From an uncultured Parabacteroides sp. (GTDB lineage: Bacteria; Bacteroidota; Bacteroidia; Bacteroidales; Tannerellaceae): DNA of 18,265 bases. Position numbers and translations under genes: made by a program. Within the stretch, counting starts at the first letter, position 1; every line of letters begins with the position of its first letter. The DNA lies in assembly GCA_910577325.1 (NCBI GenBank), contig CAJTMR010000041.1, positions 1 through 18,265 of the forward strand, written 5' to 3'. Positions 1-8,460 of this stretch are shown here, piece by piece. The notes below the pieces were generated by a model. It was not told where the DNA came from. It did no database searches and worked only from the letters and a program-made list of their open reading frames with translations.

Positions 1-82
1 TAAAATAACAACATTTTTGAACGAGCTGCGAAATCCTAAATGAAAGAGCCGTGTAAGGGAAGTGACCAAAACTTAACGGTTT

Positions 83-113
83 CTTGTCTAACTAATACCT
101 TTTAGTATATTTG
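83..113 (+). promoter_or_regulatory. Bacteroides-type promoter of the ECF sigma gene
   Basis: The octamer TATATTTG at 106-113 matches the Bacteroides -7 consensus TAnnTTTG. A CTTG at 83-86, one base off the -33 element TTTG, lies 19 bp upstream, which is the expected spacing. Transcription would start near 118-122, giving a leader of about 20 nt before the ATG at 141. This fits expression of the sigma gene by the housekeeping sigma factor rather than from an autoregulated promoter. Bases 1-82 hold nothing else recognisable. Confidence 0.6.
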
Positions 114-140
114 TACCCTGCAAATAGCGCAATTACAAGG

Positions 141-713
141 ATGATGCAGGAGGAAAAGAAAATACTATCCGGCCATTTTGAAGAAATATATGTCTCGTGG
201 TTTTCCCGGATGAAATATTTCGCTCTGGAATATGTTGTGTCAGAAGAAGACGCGGAAAATATCGTCCAGGACGTTTTTACCGAACTGTGGGAAAAGAAAG
301 AGATCTTGGCCTATGATGTGAATCTGGTCGCCCTGCTCTTTACCTCGATCAAGAACCGTTGTATCGACCTCTTGCGCCACCGCATTGTTGTCAAGGAGGC
401 TGTCAACTTGATGCAGGAAGAATATCAGGCTACTTTGCGGATGAAACTTGCCTCTTTGGAATTATTCGATCAGTCCATGCTCTCCGAACAGGATATCGAA
501 CGGATTATTACCGAAGTGATAGACTCGCTGCCGGAGAAATGCCGGGAAATCTTTATCAAAAGTAAAATAGAGGGTAAAAAACAGAAAGACATAGCAGTCG
601 AATTGAATATTTCCCTTAAAACCGTTGAAAACCAAATGGCGATCGCCTATAAGAAAATTAAGAACGAATTGAAAGACTATCTCCCTTTGTTGCTCTTTTT
701 GCTTGCTAATTAA
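141..713 (+). CDS. ECF RNA polymerase sigma factor (Bacteroides SusC/FecR-linked family)
   Basis: An extracytoplasmic-function sigma-70 factor of about 190 residues, the usual size. Residues about 12-82 form region 2, including the typical stretch around EEDAENIVQDVF that precedes core RNA polymerase and -10 binding. Residues about 121-178 form region 4, with the conserved LPEKCREIF segment and a helix-turn-helix around KDIAVELNISLKTVENQ. The reading frame is open back to a TTG at 111, but that TTG is part of the -7 promoter element, so the start is taken as ATG 141 (ATG 144 also possible), with AAGG just upstream. It is followed after 68 bp by fecR and then a SusC gene with an STN domain, the standard trans-envelope signalling arrangement. 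By family knowledge it should be held inactive by the neighbouring FecR and, once released, transcribe the susC operon. The promoter it recognises was not identified. Confidence 0.93.
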   Translation: MMQEEKKILSGHFEEIYVSWFSRMKYFALEYVVSEEDAENIVQDVFTELWEKKEILAYDVNLVALLFTSIKNRCIDLLRHRIVVKEAVNLMQEEYQATLRMKLASLELFDQSMLSEQDIERIITEVIDSLPEKCREIFIKSKIEGKKQKDIAVELNISLKTVENQMAIAYKKIKNELKDYLPLLLFLLAN

Positions 714-718
714 AAAAA

Positions 719-777
719 TCCGTTTATCCTCTTGGGGGTTTTGGCTTCCTGATCCGTTTATTAAGAACAAAAACGGA
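719..777 (+). promoter_or_regulatory. Two alternative hairpins in the sigma-fecR gap
   Basis: The 7-mer TCCGTTT occurs twice (719-725 and 753-759, inside a 9-bp direct repeat). Both copies are the reverse complement of AAACGGA at 771-777, which ends five bases before the fecR ATG. Either copy could pair with the single right arm. The near hairpin has an 11-nt loop. The right arm covers the region where a ribosome would bind, so translation of fecR relative to the sigma gene could be tuned here. The stems are short and the function is inferred. Confidence 0.3.
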
Positions 778-781
778 AAAT

Positions 782-1765
782 ATGGACCAACGGATACATA
801 AATACTTTGTTGAGGAACTTTCGACCGAAGAGCGACTATCCTTGCTGCGTGATGTCGAGGCGAGCGAAGAACTCAAGAAAGAATTTGCGGAATATCAAAA
901 TCTATATGCCTTGTTGAATTTGGGACGTCAGCTACAGGATAAAGCTGCCGGCAAACAAAAATACGACCGCTTTATTTTGCAAAAGCAACATGCCGTGATG
1001 CGGAAGCGCTGGACACGCCGGATCGGATATGCGGCTGCTATGCTGGTCTTAGTCGTTTCTGCAAGTTTATTGACATATTGGTATGTACGGCCGGAGCAGA
1101 CGGATCTTTTATCAGCGGATGTGACGAACACTTTGTACACTCCTGCCGGACAACGGGCACGACTGGTCTTGCAAGACGGGACGGAAGTCTGGCTGAATGC
1201 GAAGTCGAAGTTGGTTTATCCGGCTCGTTTTACCGGCGATGTCAGGAAAGTCTCGATAGAAGGAGAGGCTTTCTTCAAAGTGGCGAAAGATCCTTCCCGC
1301 CCTTTTATCGTATCTACGCATGATGTCGATATAAGAGTGTTGGGAACCCGGTTTAACGTGTGCGGCTATCCTGAGACCGGCTATGTACAAACCAGTTTGT
1401 TGGACGGTTCCGTACGTGTTTTTTTCCGGGAAAAGGAATCTGACGGGATCACTTTGGAACCGGATCAGCAGGTGACGGTTTCGAATGGCAGGATGAAAGT
1501 GGAGCCGATCCGCCTGAAAGACCGTTTTTTATGGAGAGATGGCATCTATGCGTTTGAAAATGAACCTTTGATTGATATCTTGAAAAAGCTGGAACTTTAT
1601 TATGATGTGAAGATTGCGGTGGAAGACACGTCTTTGTTCAAAGGTACGTATACCGGAAAGTTCCGGCAGCGCGACAGCTTGGACGATGTTTTCCGCGTAT
1701 TACAGCAAATCCGGAAATTCAAAGTGGAGAAAGATACCGAGCGGAATAGGGTGACCTTGAAATAA
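782..1765 (+). CDS. FecR-family anti-sigma factor (inner membrane)
   Basis: A 327-residue FecR-type membrane sensor. Residues 1-80 are a cytoplasmic segment expected to bind the sigma factor encoded just upstream. One transmembrane helix lies at about 81-101 (IGYAAAMLVLVVSASLLTYW). The periplasmic FecR domain covers about 115-215, with the family-typical TPAGQRARLVLQDGTEVWLNA and GEAFFKVAKDPSRPFIV segments and the LGTRFNV motif. The C-terminal part, about 255-325, looks like the DUF4974 domain that follows FecR in Bacteroidetes. That part is expected to contact the STN domain of the SusC protein encoded next. The length is normal for the family and no key segment is missing. Its role is to keep the sigma factor inactive until the outer-membrane transporter binds its ligand. 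The start ATG 782 has only an A-rich sequence upstream, which is usual for this phylum. Confidence 0.93.
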   Translation: MDQRIHKYFVEELSTEERLSLLRDVEASEELKKEFAEYQNLYALLNLGRQLQDKAAGKQKYDRFILQKQHAVMRKRWTRRIGYAAAMLVLVVSASLLTYWYVRPEQTDLLSADVTNTLYTPAGQRARLVLQDGTEVWLNAKSKLVYPARFTGDVRKVSIEGEAFFKVAKDPSRPFIVSTHDVDIRVLGTRFNVCGYPETGYVQTSLLDGSVRVFFREKESDGITLEPDQQVTVSNGRMKVEPIRLKDRFLWRDGIYAFENEPLIDILKKLELYYDVKIAVEDTSLFKGTYTGKFRQRDSLDDVFRVLQQIRKFKVEKDTERNRVTLK

Positions 1766-1827
1766 TATCATGTAAACATAAAAACAGATAAGCCTATGGG
1801 GACGGAACAGTAAAAAAGAAAACAAAA

Positions 1828-1854
1828 GCGGCAGAAGCTACCAACAACTGCCGC
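1828..1854 (+). promoter_or_regulatory. Leader hairpin upstream of susC
   Basis: GCGGCAG (1828-1834) and CTGCCGC (1848-1854) form a perfect GC-rich 7-bp stem with a 13-nt loop in an otherwise A-rich 152-base gap between fecR and susC. No run of T follows, so it is not a plain intrinsic terminator. It may be an attenuator, an mRNA-stabilising leader or an antisense-RNA target in the susC 5' untranslated region. No convincing promoter was found in the gap: TAAATTTT at 1879-1886 lacks the final G of the -7 consensus, and an ECF-type promoter would differ from it anyway. Confidence 0.4.
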
Positions 1855-1917
1855 CGGAGTTAAAGCAAACACAAGTCGTAAATTTTTAGTATTCACTTTA
1901 AAATATGGAACAAAGAT

Positions 1918-4900
1918 ATGAAAAGAAAAACTTTGTTGTGGCCTTTTATTACACATAATAATAGCATTAAATACTTTTTTAGGATTATGAAAATATCATT
2001 TTTCCTTTTGTTTGTATGTGTGTGCCAGCTGATGGCTGTCGGTGCAGGAGCACAAGATGCAAAGGTTAAAATAACGGAAAGCAGTATGACTATTCGTCAA
2101 TTGATAAGCGAGATCGAGGCGCAGACCGATTATTTGGTCGTGTTCCGTAATCAGGATATCGATATAGATAAGATAGTTTCACTGAAGAAAGGATCACTGA
2201 AAGTCGCCGATTGTTTGGATAATGTGTTTGGTGATACGAATGTGGGTTGGCGGTTTGAGAATAATTATATAACGTTGGTTCATAAAATATCAGAAAAACA
2301 ACAGGCACGCAAGCCATTGAAAGGGAAAGTGTGTGATAATAATGGTGAACCGATCATCGGGGCGAATGTTGTGGAGAAAGGTACGACAAACGGGACGATA
2401 ACGGATCAAGACGGGCATTTCTCTTTGGTAGTTCAACCGAATGCATCAGTTGTCATTTCTTATATCGGATTTGAATCGCAAACGCATGTTGTGACTGGCA
2501 ATGTACTGAATGTTGTAATGTCGGAAGACAGCCAGGCGCTGAACGAAGTGGTTGTTGTCGGTTATGGTACTCGTAAAGCCGGCGAGATAACGGGGGCCGT
2601 TTCTACAGTGAAGGCTGGTGAAATCCAGAAACTGGCGATCACGAATGCCGGTGAGGCTCTTAAAAATGTAGCCGGTGTGACCACGCTACAGTCGAATACG
2701 CCGGGTGCGGAACCTACCATCTTGATTCGTGGTATCGGTACGATTAATGACAGTCGTCCTCTCTGGATTGTGGATGGTGTACCTGACGGAAAGGTTAACC
2801 CGAACAATATCGAGACAATCACAATATTGAAAGATGCCGCTTCACAGGCTATTTACGGAACAAGAGCAGCTAATGGTGTTATTCTCGTTACGACGAAAAG
2901 TGGTAAGAAAAATCAGAAGGCACACATCTCTGTCAATTTGCGTTCCGGTTTTGTGCAGAATACCAACCATTATAAAATGTTGAATACCCAAGAATATGGT
3001 GAAATGCTTTGGTTACAGGCCAAGAATGGAGGTATTGCCAATTATTCTCATCCTTTGTATGGTTCAGGAGCGACACCGGACATTCCGGACTATATTTTTC
3101 CGAACAGAGGGGTGAATGTGGATGAAAGTCTGTATGACGACAAGATGATCAACCAAGATGGAACAGATACTTATTTGATCACGAAAGCAAACAAACAGGG
3201 GACGAATTGGGCGAAGGAGATCGAACGTACGGCACAGTATCATGACGTGTCGGTCGATATAAGCGGAGGTAGCGAAAATACGATTTATGCTTTTCAGTCC
3301 GGTTATTTGAAACAGGAAGGTGTTTTGAAATGGACTGGAATGGATCGCTATAATTTGCAGTCTAATATTGTTTCAGACGTGACGAAATGGTTGCAGGTCG
3401 GTGAAAATCTGGGTGTGACTTATTCGGAAACGTATGGTAATATGGTTGACAATTCGCAGAGTTCTATCATTTCACAGGCTTATCGTATGCAGCCGATTAT
3501 TCCGGTATATGACATCGGTGGTAATTTTGCAGGAACAAGAGTCGGAGGTGATACCGGTAATGCGAGGAATCCGGTAGGATTGTTGTATAATGACCGTTTT
3601 GATAAGCGGAAGACAATGGCTGCCAATGGAAATGCGTTTGTCAAGATTACTCCGATTTCAGGATTGAATCTTAAATCTCTTTTCGGTTTTGTTTATTCGT
3701 ATACAGATTATAAGAATATTGATTATGTAGATCTCGGATGGGCAGAGAGAACTTCTGTAGACCAACTGACTCGTGAAGAATCTTACACGAAACAGTGGAA
3801 CTGGACGAATACGGCAGATTATTCGAAACAGATCAATGCTCATGATTTCACGATTTTGGTCGGTACGGAAGCGATTGCCAACATTTATACTTTTGTGACA
3901 GCCAGTCGTTCCGACTATATGTTCAAGGATCCGCTTTATATCGAACTGAATACGGGTTCTTCCGGTAGAACGAACTATGGCAATATTTCCGAATGGAGTT
4001 TGTTCTCTGTATTTGGTCGGGTGAATTATTCGTATGATGACAAATATCTTTTCGAAGGTGTGATCAGGCGTGACGGTTCTTCCCGTTTCGGTGGAAATAA
4101 CAAATATGGTACATTCCCGGCATTTTCTTTGGGTTGGCGCGTTTCGAATGAAGAATTCATGAAGTCGACACGTAATTGGCTGACTTCCCTGAAACTCCGT
4201 GGCGGATATGGTGTGACGGGTAATGACCGAATCGGCAACTACAATAGTTTCTCTCAGTTCGGTATGAATAACTGGGGCTCTTATTATGATATAACCGGAG
4301 CTAATAATACGGAAGGACAGTTTGGTTTTTATCAGACGACGTTTGGAAACATGAATGTGAAATGGGAAACGACACATACGTCCAACTTCGGTTTTGACGC
4401 GACTTTGTTCGAACATCTGTCTGTCGGATTGGATATCTGGAAACGTAATACGAAAGATATGCTTTTTCCGAAAGCGATACCGATGGTCATGGGTGACATT
4501 TCGGCTCCTTATGTGAATGTTGGAAAAATGAAGAACAAAGGTATCGACTTTGAAATCGGTTACAACGGAACGGCTTTAGGTAATGAGTTGCGGTATAGTC
4601 TGAATGCCAGCATCTCTCATTATAAAAACGAGATTGTGGATCTGTCGGGAGAAGAAGATGAAACATTGAACGGAGGCAGTTTTGAAAACCAGTTTTATAC
4701 ACGTGCTGAAAAAGGCACTTCGTTTCCGGAATTTTACGGTTATGTAGTAGATGGCATTTTCCAGACGGCGGAAGAGGCGGCTGCTTGGCCTACGGCTTTC
4801 GGTAGTAAAGGCTCTTATAATAAGCCGGGACATTATAAATACCGGGATATTAGCGGGCCGGACGGAACTCCTGACGGGGTGATTAATGAATATGACAGAA

Positions 4901-5439
4901 CCTATATCGGTTCTCCTCATCCTAAATTTGTCGGTGGTTTGAACTTTACGATCGAGTATAAGGGATTTGATTTGAGCGGGCAGTTCTATGGAAGCTATGG
5001 AAACAAGGCTGTGAATTTCCTGAAACGCTTTACAGACTATTCTTTGTTCAGTGGAGGACGCGGTTATGATCGTCTGTATAATTCATGGGGCAGTCCTTAT
5101 CTGTCGGATAATTCGAAGGCTAAACTTCCGATAGCAGAGTCGAATGATACGGAAAGCCAGGTTCCTTCTACTGCGTTTATCGAAGACGCTTCTTTTTTAC
5201 GTTTGCGTAATTTGATGTTGGGATATGATTTTGCTCGTTTGTTGAAACAGCCCGGAATTACTAATTTACGTGTGTTTGCTCAAGTTTCTAACGTATTTAC
5301 GTTGACGAAGTATTCGGGATTGGATCCGGAAATTAATATGAAAGGAACCGGAATAGACGCTGCGAAGAATTTAGGTATCGATTCTGGTTCATGGCCGACT
5401 CCGAGACAGGTGTTGTTTGGTGTAAGTTTAGGATTTTAG
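1918..5439 (+). CDS. SusC/RagA-type TonB-dependent outer-membrane transporter with STN domain
   Basis: A 1173-residue outer-membrane transporter for glycan fragments, powered by TonB. An extended N-terminus precedes a signal peptide at about residues 24-46 (MKISFFLLFVCVCQLMAVGA, then AxA-type cleavage). Residues about 50-125 are an STN domain (SMTIRQLISEIEAQTDYLVV). Residues about 133-205 are a carboxypeptidase-regulatory-like beta-sandwich (GKVCDNNGEPIIGANV). The plug follows at about 208-330 with the SusC hallmarks LNEVVVVGYGT and AIYGTRAANGVILVTTK. The rest is the beta-barrel, ending in GVSLGF with the terminal Phe usual for barrel insertion. The STN domain is what separates signalling transporters from plain SusC, and it fits the sigma/FecR genes directly upstream. 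ATG 1987 (residue 24) is the alternative start, but long N-regions like this one recur in the family. susD follows after 34 bp. Confidence 0.96.
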   Translation: MKRKTLLWPFITHNNSIKYFFRIMKISFFLLFVCVCQLMAVGAGAQDAKVKITESSMTIRQLISEIEAQTDYLVVFRNQDIDIDKIVSLKKGSLKVADCLDNVFGDTNVGWRFENNYITLVHKISEKQQARKPLKGKVCDNNGEPIIGANVVEKGTTNGTITDQDGHFSLVVQPNASVVISYIGFESQTHVVTGNVLNVVMSEDSQALNEVVVVGYGTRKAGEITGAVSTVKAGEIQKLAITNAGEALKNVAGVTTLQSNTPGAEPTILIRGIGTINDSRPLWIVDGVPDGKVNPNNIETITILKDAASQAIYGTRAANGVILVTTKSGKKNQKAHISVNLRSGFVQNTNHYKMLNTQEYGEMLWLQAKNGGIANYSHPLYGSGATPDIPDYIFPNRGVNVDESLYDDKMINQDGTDTYLITKANKQGTNWAKEIERTAQYHDVSVDISGGSENTIYAFQSGYLKQEGVLKWTGMDRYNLQSNIVSDVTKWLQVGENLGVTYSETYGNMVDNSQSSIISQAYRMQPIIPVYDIGGNFAGTRVGGDTGNARNPVGLLYNDRFDKRKTMAANGNAFVKITPISGLNLKSLFGFVYSYTDYKNIDYVDLGWAERTSVDQLTREESYTKQWNWTNTADYSKQINAHDFTILVGTEAIANIYTFVTASRSDYMFKDPLYIELNTGSSGRTNYGNISEWSLFSVFGRVNYSYDDKYLFEGVIRRDGSSRFGGNNKYGTFPAFSLGWRVSNEEFMKSTRNWLTSLKLRGGYGVTGNDRIGNYNSFSQFGMNNWGSYYDITGANNTEGQFGFYQTTFGNMNVKWETTHTSNFGFDATLFEHLSVGLDIWKRNTKDMLFPKAIPMVMGDISAPYVNVGKMKNKGIDFEIGYNGTALGNELRYSLNASISHYKNEIVDLSGEEDETLNGGSFENQFYTRAEKGTSFPEFYGYVVDGIFQTAEEAAAWPTAFGSKGSYNKPGHYKYRDISGPDGTPDGVINEYDRTYIGSPHPKFVGGLNFTIEYKGFDLSGQFYGSYGNKAVNFLKRFTDYSLFSGGRGYDRLYNSWGSPYLSDNSKAKLPIAESNDTESQVPSTAFIEDASFLRLRNLMLGYDFARLLKQPGITNLRVFAQVSNVFTLTKYSGLDPEINMKGTGIDAAKNLGIDSGSWPTPRQVLFGVSLGF

Positions 5440-5473
5440 TAGATTTATTTGTTAAAAGAATTGGATATAAATT

Positions 5474-7222
5474 ATGAAAAATATAGTTGTATCAATAAAA
5501 ATAGGGTTATTAACGGGATGCATGGCTTTGTCATCTTCTTGCAGTGATTTTTTGGATAAACAACCTCCGGCTTCGACTGCCGGGGTTGCTTTGGAAAGTG
5601 AACAGGGGGTTGAGGCTATATTGGTCGGTGCTTATGCTGACTTAGATGGGATTGATCGCTTTGGAGGTGCGTTAGGTGCAGACTGGGTTTTTGGTAGTTG
5701 TGCTTCGGATGAGGCCTATAAAGGTTCCGAACCGGGCGATAATATGGCGATGAATGCAGTCGAACAATACGCAACGATGCCGGATAACGAATGTGTAACT
5801 GAAAGATGGCGTTCTTGTTATGACGGAGTTTCTCGCGCTAATCAGGTATTACAGTTTCTTCATGGTGCGCAAAGTGGTAGTTATCCGTTGAAACAAGAAC
5901 GTGCCAGACAAGTGGAAGGTGAAGCAAAATTTTTAAGAGCGTGGTATCATTTTCAGGCAAATAAAGTATTTAAGAACATTCCATATATAAAAGCGCAATA
6001 TGAGGTTGATTTTGATCCGGTAAATACGCCCAACAAAGATGCTGGCTGGGATGAGATCGAAACAGATTTGCAGTTTGCTATTGATAATCTGCCGGAATCG
6101 TTTCCGAATGAACCGGGGCGTGCGACCAAATATGCTGCGATGGTGACCAAGGCACATGCTCATTTGTTCCAAGGCGAGTATGCGGAGGCGAAAACTTTGT
6201 TGGATCAGATTATTAACAGTGGTCGGTTTAGATTGGTTGATAATTTCTTCGATAACTTTGATGAACGGACGGAGAATAATGAAGAATCTATCTTTGAGTT
6301 CCAAGCTTCTTCAAGTGGTTCGAGTGCCATTACGTTGGGGATGCAGGGACCTTGTATGCATCAAAAAGGTCCGGCTTCCGGAGGATGGGGTTTTTTTCAA
6401 CCTTCCCAGTCGTTGGTTGATGCTTTTCAGGTTACATCCGAAGGCTTACCTTATTTGGATGTAGTTGACAGACCGACTTTGAAAAGCGATATGGGGATAT
6501 CCAGTACAGAGGATTATACTCCGAGTGACAAGGCTGTTGACTTGCGTTTGGACTGGACGGTTTCTCGCCGAGGTGTTGATTTTCTTGGATGGGGTATCCA
6601 TCCGGGAGCGGATTGGATCCGTTCCCAGTCGTTCGCAGGTCCTTATATGACAAAAAAGTATATGCATTTCGAAGCGACAAAGGATCAACAATTATGGAAT
6701 GGCTTTAATAATAACCGAAATTACAGAATATATCGTTATTCTCATGTGATTTTGTGGAGAGCTGAATGTGCTGTAGTCGATGGAGATTTGGAAAAGGCTC
6801 GCGAGTTAGTGAATATGATACGTAATCGGGTAAAGACGAGTACTCCGGTAATGGGGCGTTGCTTGTCTACTAATTTTGCGGAAGACACGGAGTTGGTTGT
6901 TGATTGGGAGCAGCCGGCGGCTAATTATAAGACGGAACCTTATCCGGCAGGTCATGTTGCTTTTTCTTCTCAGGAACAAGCTTGGAAAGCAGTCAGAACA
7001 GAGATCCAGTTGGAATTTGCTACGGAAGGACATCGGTTTTTTGATTTGAGACGTTGGAATATTGATAGTGAAGTTTTGAATGACTTTATTGCGCGTGATT
7101 CGAAATTCCGCGATTTCATGCAGGGAGTATCTTATTCGGTGAATAGAAGGTATTGGCCTTTGCCGCAGACACAGATTGATATTCAACAAGGTGTTTTGTC
7201 TCAGGACCCAGATTACATGTAA
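5474..7222 (+). CDS. SusD/RagB-type glycan-binding outer-membrane lipoprotein
   Basis: A 582-residue SusD-family protein, the surface lid and glycan-binding partner of the SusC transporter encoded just upstream. The N-terminus is a lipoprotein signal with Cys23 as the likely lipidated residue (MALSSSCSDFLDK). The -3 residue is Ser rather than Leu, but SSC-S/D-FLD is common at this position in SusD proteins. TPR-like helices occupy about residues 110-250 (RANQVLQF, EAKFLRAWYHFQ, KAHAHLFQGEYAEAKTLL). The C-terminal family signature EGHRFFDLRRWN is at 518-529, followed by the closing YWPLPQTQID motif near 560. It was probably transcribed with susC. The ligand cannot be read from the sequence. 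Confidence 0.95.
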   Translation: MKNIVVSIKIGLLTGCMALSSSCSDFLDKQPPASTAGVALESEQGVEAILVGAYADLDGIDRFGGALGADWVFGSCASDEAYKGSEPGDNMAMNAVEQYATMPDNECVTERWRSCYDGVSRANQVLQFLHGAQSGSYPLKQERARQVEGEAKFLRAWYHFQANKVFKNIPYIKAQYEVDFDPVNTPNKDAGWDEIETDLQFAIDNLPESFPNEPGRATKYAAMVTKAHAHLFQGEYAEAKTLLDQIINSGRFRLVDNFFDNFDERTENNEESIFEFQASSSGSSAITLGMQGPCMHQKGPASGGWGFFQPSQSLVDAFQVTSEGLPYLDVVDRPTLKSDMGISSTEDYTPSDKAVDLRLDWTVSRRGVDFLGWGIHPGADWIRSQSFAGPYMTKKYMHFEATKDQQLWNGFNNNRNYRIYRYSHVILWRAECAVVDGDLEKARELVNMIRNRVKTSTPVMGRCLSTNFAEDTELVVDWEQPAANYKTEPYPAGHVAFSSQEQAWKAVRTEIQLEFATEGHRFFDLRRWNIDSEVLNDFIARDSKFRDFMQGVSYSVNRRYWPLPQTQIDIQQGVLSQDPDYM

Positions 7223-7242
7223 TCTTGTGGATATATGATCTT

Positions 7243-7272
7243 TTGGACGGCAATTTCTTCATTGCCGTCCAA
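7243..7272 (+). terminator. Perfect 12-bp hairpin after susD
   Basis: TTGGACGGCAAT (7243-7254) and ATTGCCGTCCAA (7261-7272) pair perfectly around a six-base TTCTTC loop, 20 bases after the susD stop and 29 bases before the acetyltransferase start. There is no T-run on the downstream side. It is therefore more likely a partial terminator or 3' stabiliser that lets susC/susD transcripts accumulate above those of the downstream genes than a full stop. The fold is certain on paper; the role is inferred. Confidence 0.5.
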
Positions 7273-7301
7273 TGATAACCAATTTATTAGTATATAAATT
7301 T

Positions 7302-8432
7302 ATGGATATGAATTATAAACGTTTGGAATCTCTTGATGTTTTACGGGGGTTCGATTTGTTTTGCCTTGTGGCTTTGTGTGGAATCTTGCATTCGTTGAGA
7401 CCGGTTATTGCAACTTCATGGTATGATTCTTTCTTGTGGAATTTTTCGCATGTGGCGTGGGAGGGGTTTTCTCCTTGGGATTTGGTTATGCCGCTTTTCA
7501 TGTTCATGGCAGGTGTTTCGATGCCGTTTTCGTTATCGCGTTATAAAGATGTTCCAGATAAGTGGGCGGTTTATCGGCGTATAATCAAGCGTGTATTTTT
7601 GCTTTGGATTTTCGGGATGATGTGTCAGGGAAACTTGTTAGGATTGGATCCGAATAGGATCTATCTGTATTCGAATACGTTGCAGTCGATAGCGACAGGT
7701 TATTTGGTTTCTGCCTTGTTGTTTCTTCATGTGCGACCCTCCGTGCAGGTCATGACGGCATTCGGCCTGTTGATTGTTTATTGGTTGGTGATGCAGTTCG
7801 TATCCGTTGATGGTTATGGAGGAGGGGATTATACGAAAGAGGCGAATTTGGCGGAATGGATAGATAGGATGGTCTTGGGACGTTTTCGTGACGGAGCTGT
7901 CATGGATAGTGGGCAAGTCGTGTTTTCTGACGTTTACCGGTATACCTGGATATTGAGTAGCCTTAATTTTGCAGTGACGGTATTGACGGGAGTGTTTGCC
8001 GGACAAATATTAAAGGGCAAGATGGATCAAAAGCGTAAATGGCAATGGCTGCTGGGCATCGGTACAGTTATGGTCGTTTCAGGTTGGCTGTGGGGATTGC
8101 AATTGCCGGTTATTAAAAAGATATGGACGAGTTCGATGGTTTTGGTCAGTAGCGGTTATTGTTTCCTTTTGATGGGATTGTTTTATTATTGGATTGATTA
8201 TAAAGGACATAAGAAATATTTATCATGGTTGAAGGTGTATGGTATGAATTCGATTGTGGCTTATATGTTGGCCAACGTGGTTGATTTCAGTTGTATAGGA
8301 GGGTCTCTTTTTTATGGCCTGGGACAATATATAGGGGATTGGTATGCTTGTTTGATGAAGTTATCGACGGCACTGATCATTTATGGAATATTATGGGGGC
8401 TTCATAAGCATAATATATTTTTGAAAGTATAG
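7302..8432 (+). CDS. Membrane acetyltransferase, heparan-alpha-glucosaminide N-acetyltransferase (HGSNAT/NagX) type
   Basis: A polytopic inner-membrane protein of about 376 residues with roughly ten hydrophobic helices. It matches the bacterial HGSNAT-like acyltransferases (COG4299, often labelled DUF5009). Family marks are SLDVLRGFDLF (10-20), the SHVAWEGFSPWDLVMPLFMF segment (49-68), LSSLNFAVTVLTGVFAG (218-234) and KKIWTSSMVLVSSG (272-285). His50 aligns by eye with the active-site His of human HGSNAT, which passes acetyl from cytosolic acetyl-CoA to a terminal glucosamine on the far side of the membrane. The frame is open from ATG 7272, but that codon overlaps the preceding hairpin and adds an atypical N-terminus, so ATG 7302 is preferred (7308 also possible). 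Sitting between susD and a glycosidase gene, it probably acetylates an imported glycan or its fragments in the periplasm. The actual acceptor is unknown. Confidence 0.82.
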   Translation: MDMNYKRLESLDVLRGFDLFCLVALCGILHSLRPVIATSWYDSFLWNFSHVAWEGFSPWDLVMPLFMFMAGVSMPFSLSRYKDVPDKWAVYRRIIKRVFLLWIFGMMCQGNLLGLDPNRIYLYSNTLQSIATGYLVSALLFLHVRPSVQVMTAFGLLIVYWLVMQFVSVDGYGGGDYTKEANLAEWIDRMVLGRFRDGAVMDSGQVVFSDVYRYTWILSSLNFAVTVLTGVFAGQILKGKMDQKRKWQWLLGIGTVMVVSGWLWGLQLPVIKKIWTSSMVLVSSGYCFLLMGLFYYWIDYKGHKKYLSWLKVYGMNSIVAYMLANVVDFSCIGGSLFYGLGQYIGDWYACLMKLSTALIIYGILWGLHKHNIFLKV

Positions 8433-8460
8433 GAAACGTTTTTGAACTTTTATCATAATC

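Noticed and set aside
111..140. TTG start that would lengthen the sigma factor by ten residues
   Set aside because: The TTG is inside the TATATTTG promoter element and the added residues are not typical of the family.
1879..1886. TAAATTTT as the susC promoter
   Set aside because: Lacks the final G of the -7 consensus and has no -33 partner; the gene is expected to use an ECF-type promoter.
3658..4416. Long antisense open frame (252 codons) opposite susC
   Set aside because: Low-complexity composition without any recognisable domain; a shadow of the susC coding frame.
7272..7301. ATG 7272 as start of the acetyltransferase
   Set aside because: It overlaps the hairpin and adds ten residues not usual before the SLDVLRG segment.
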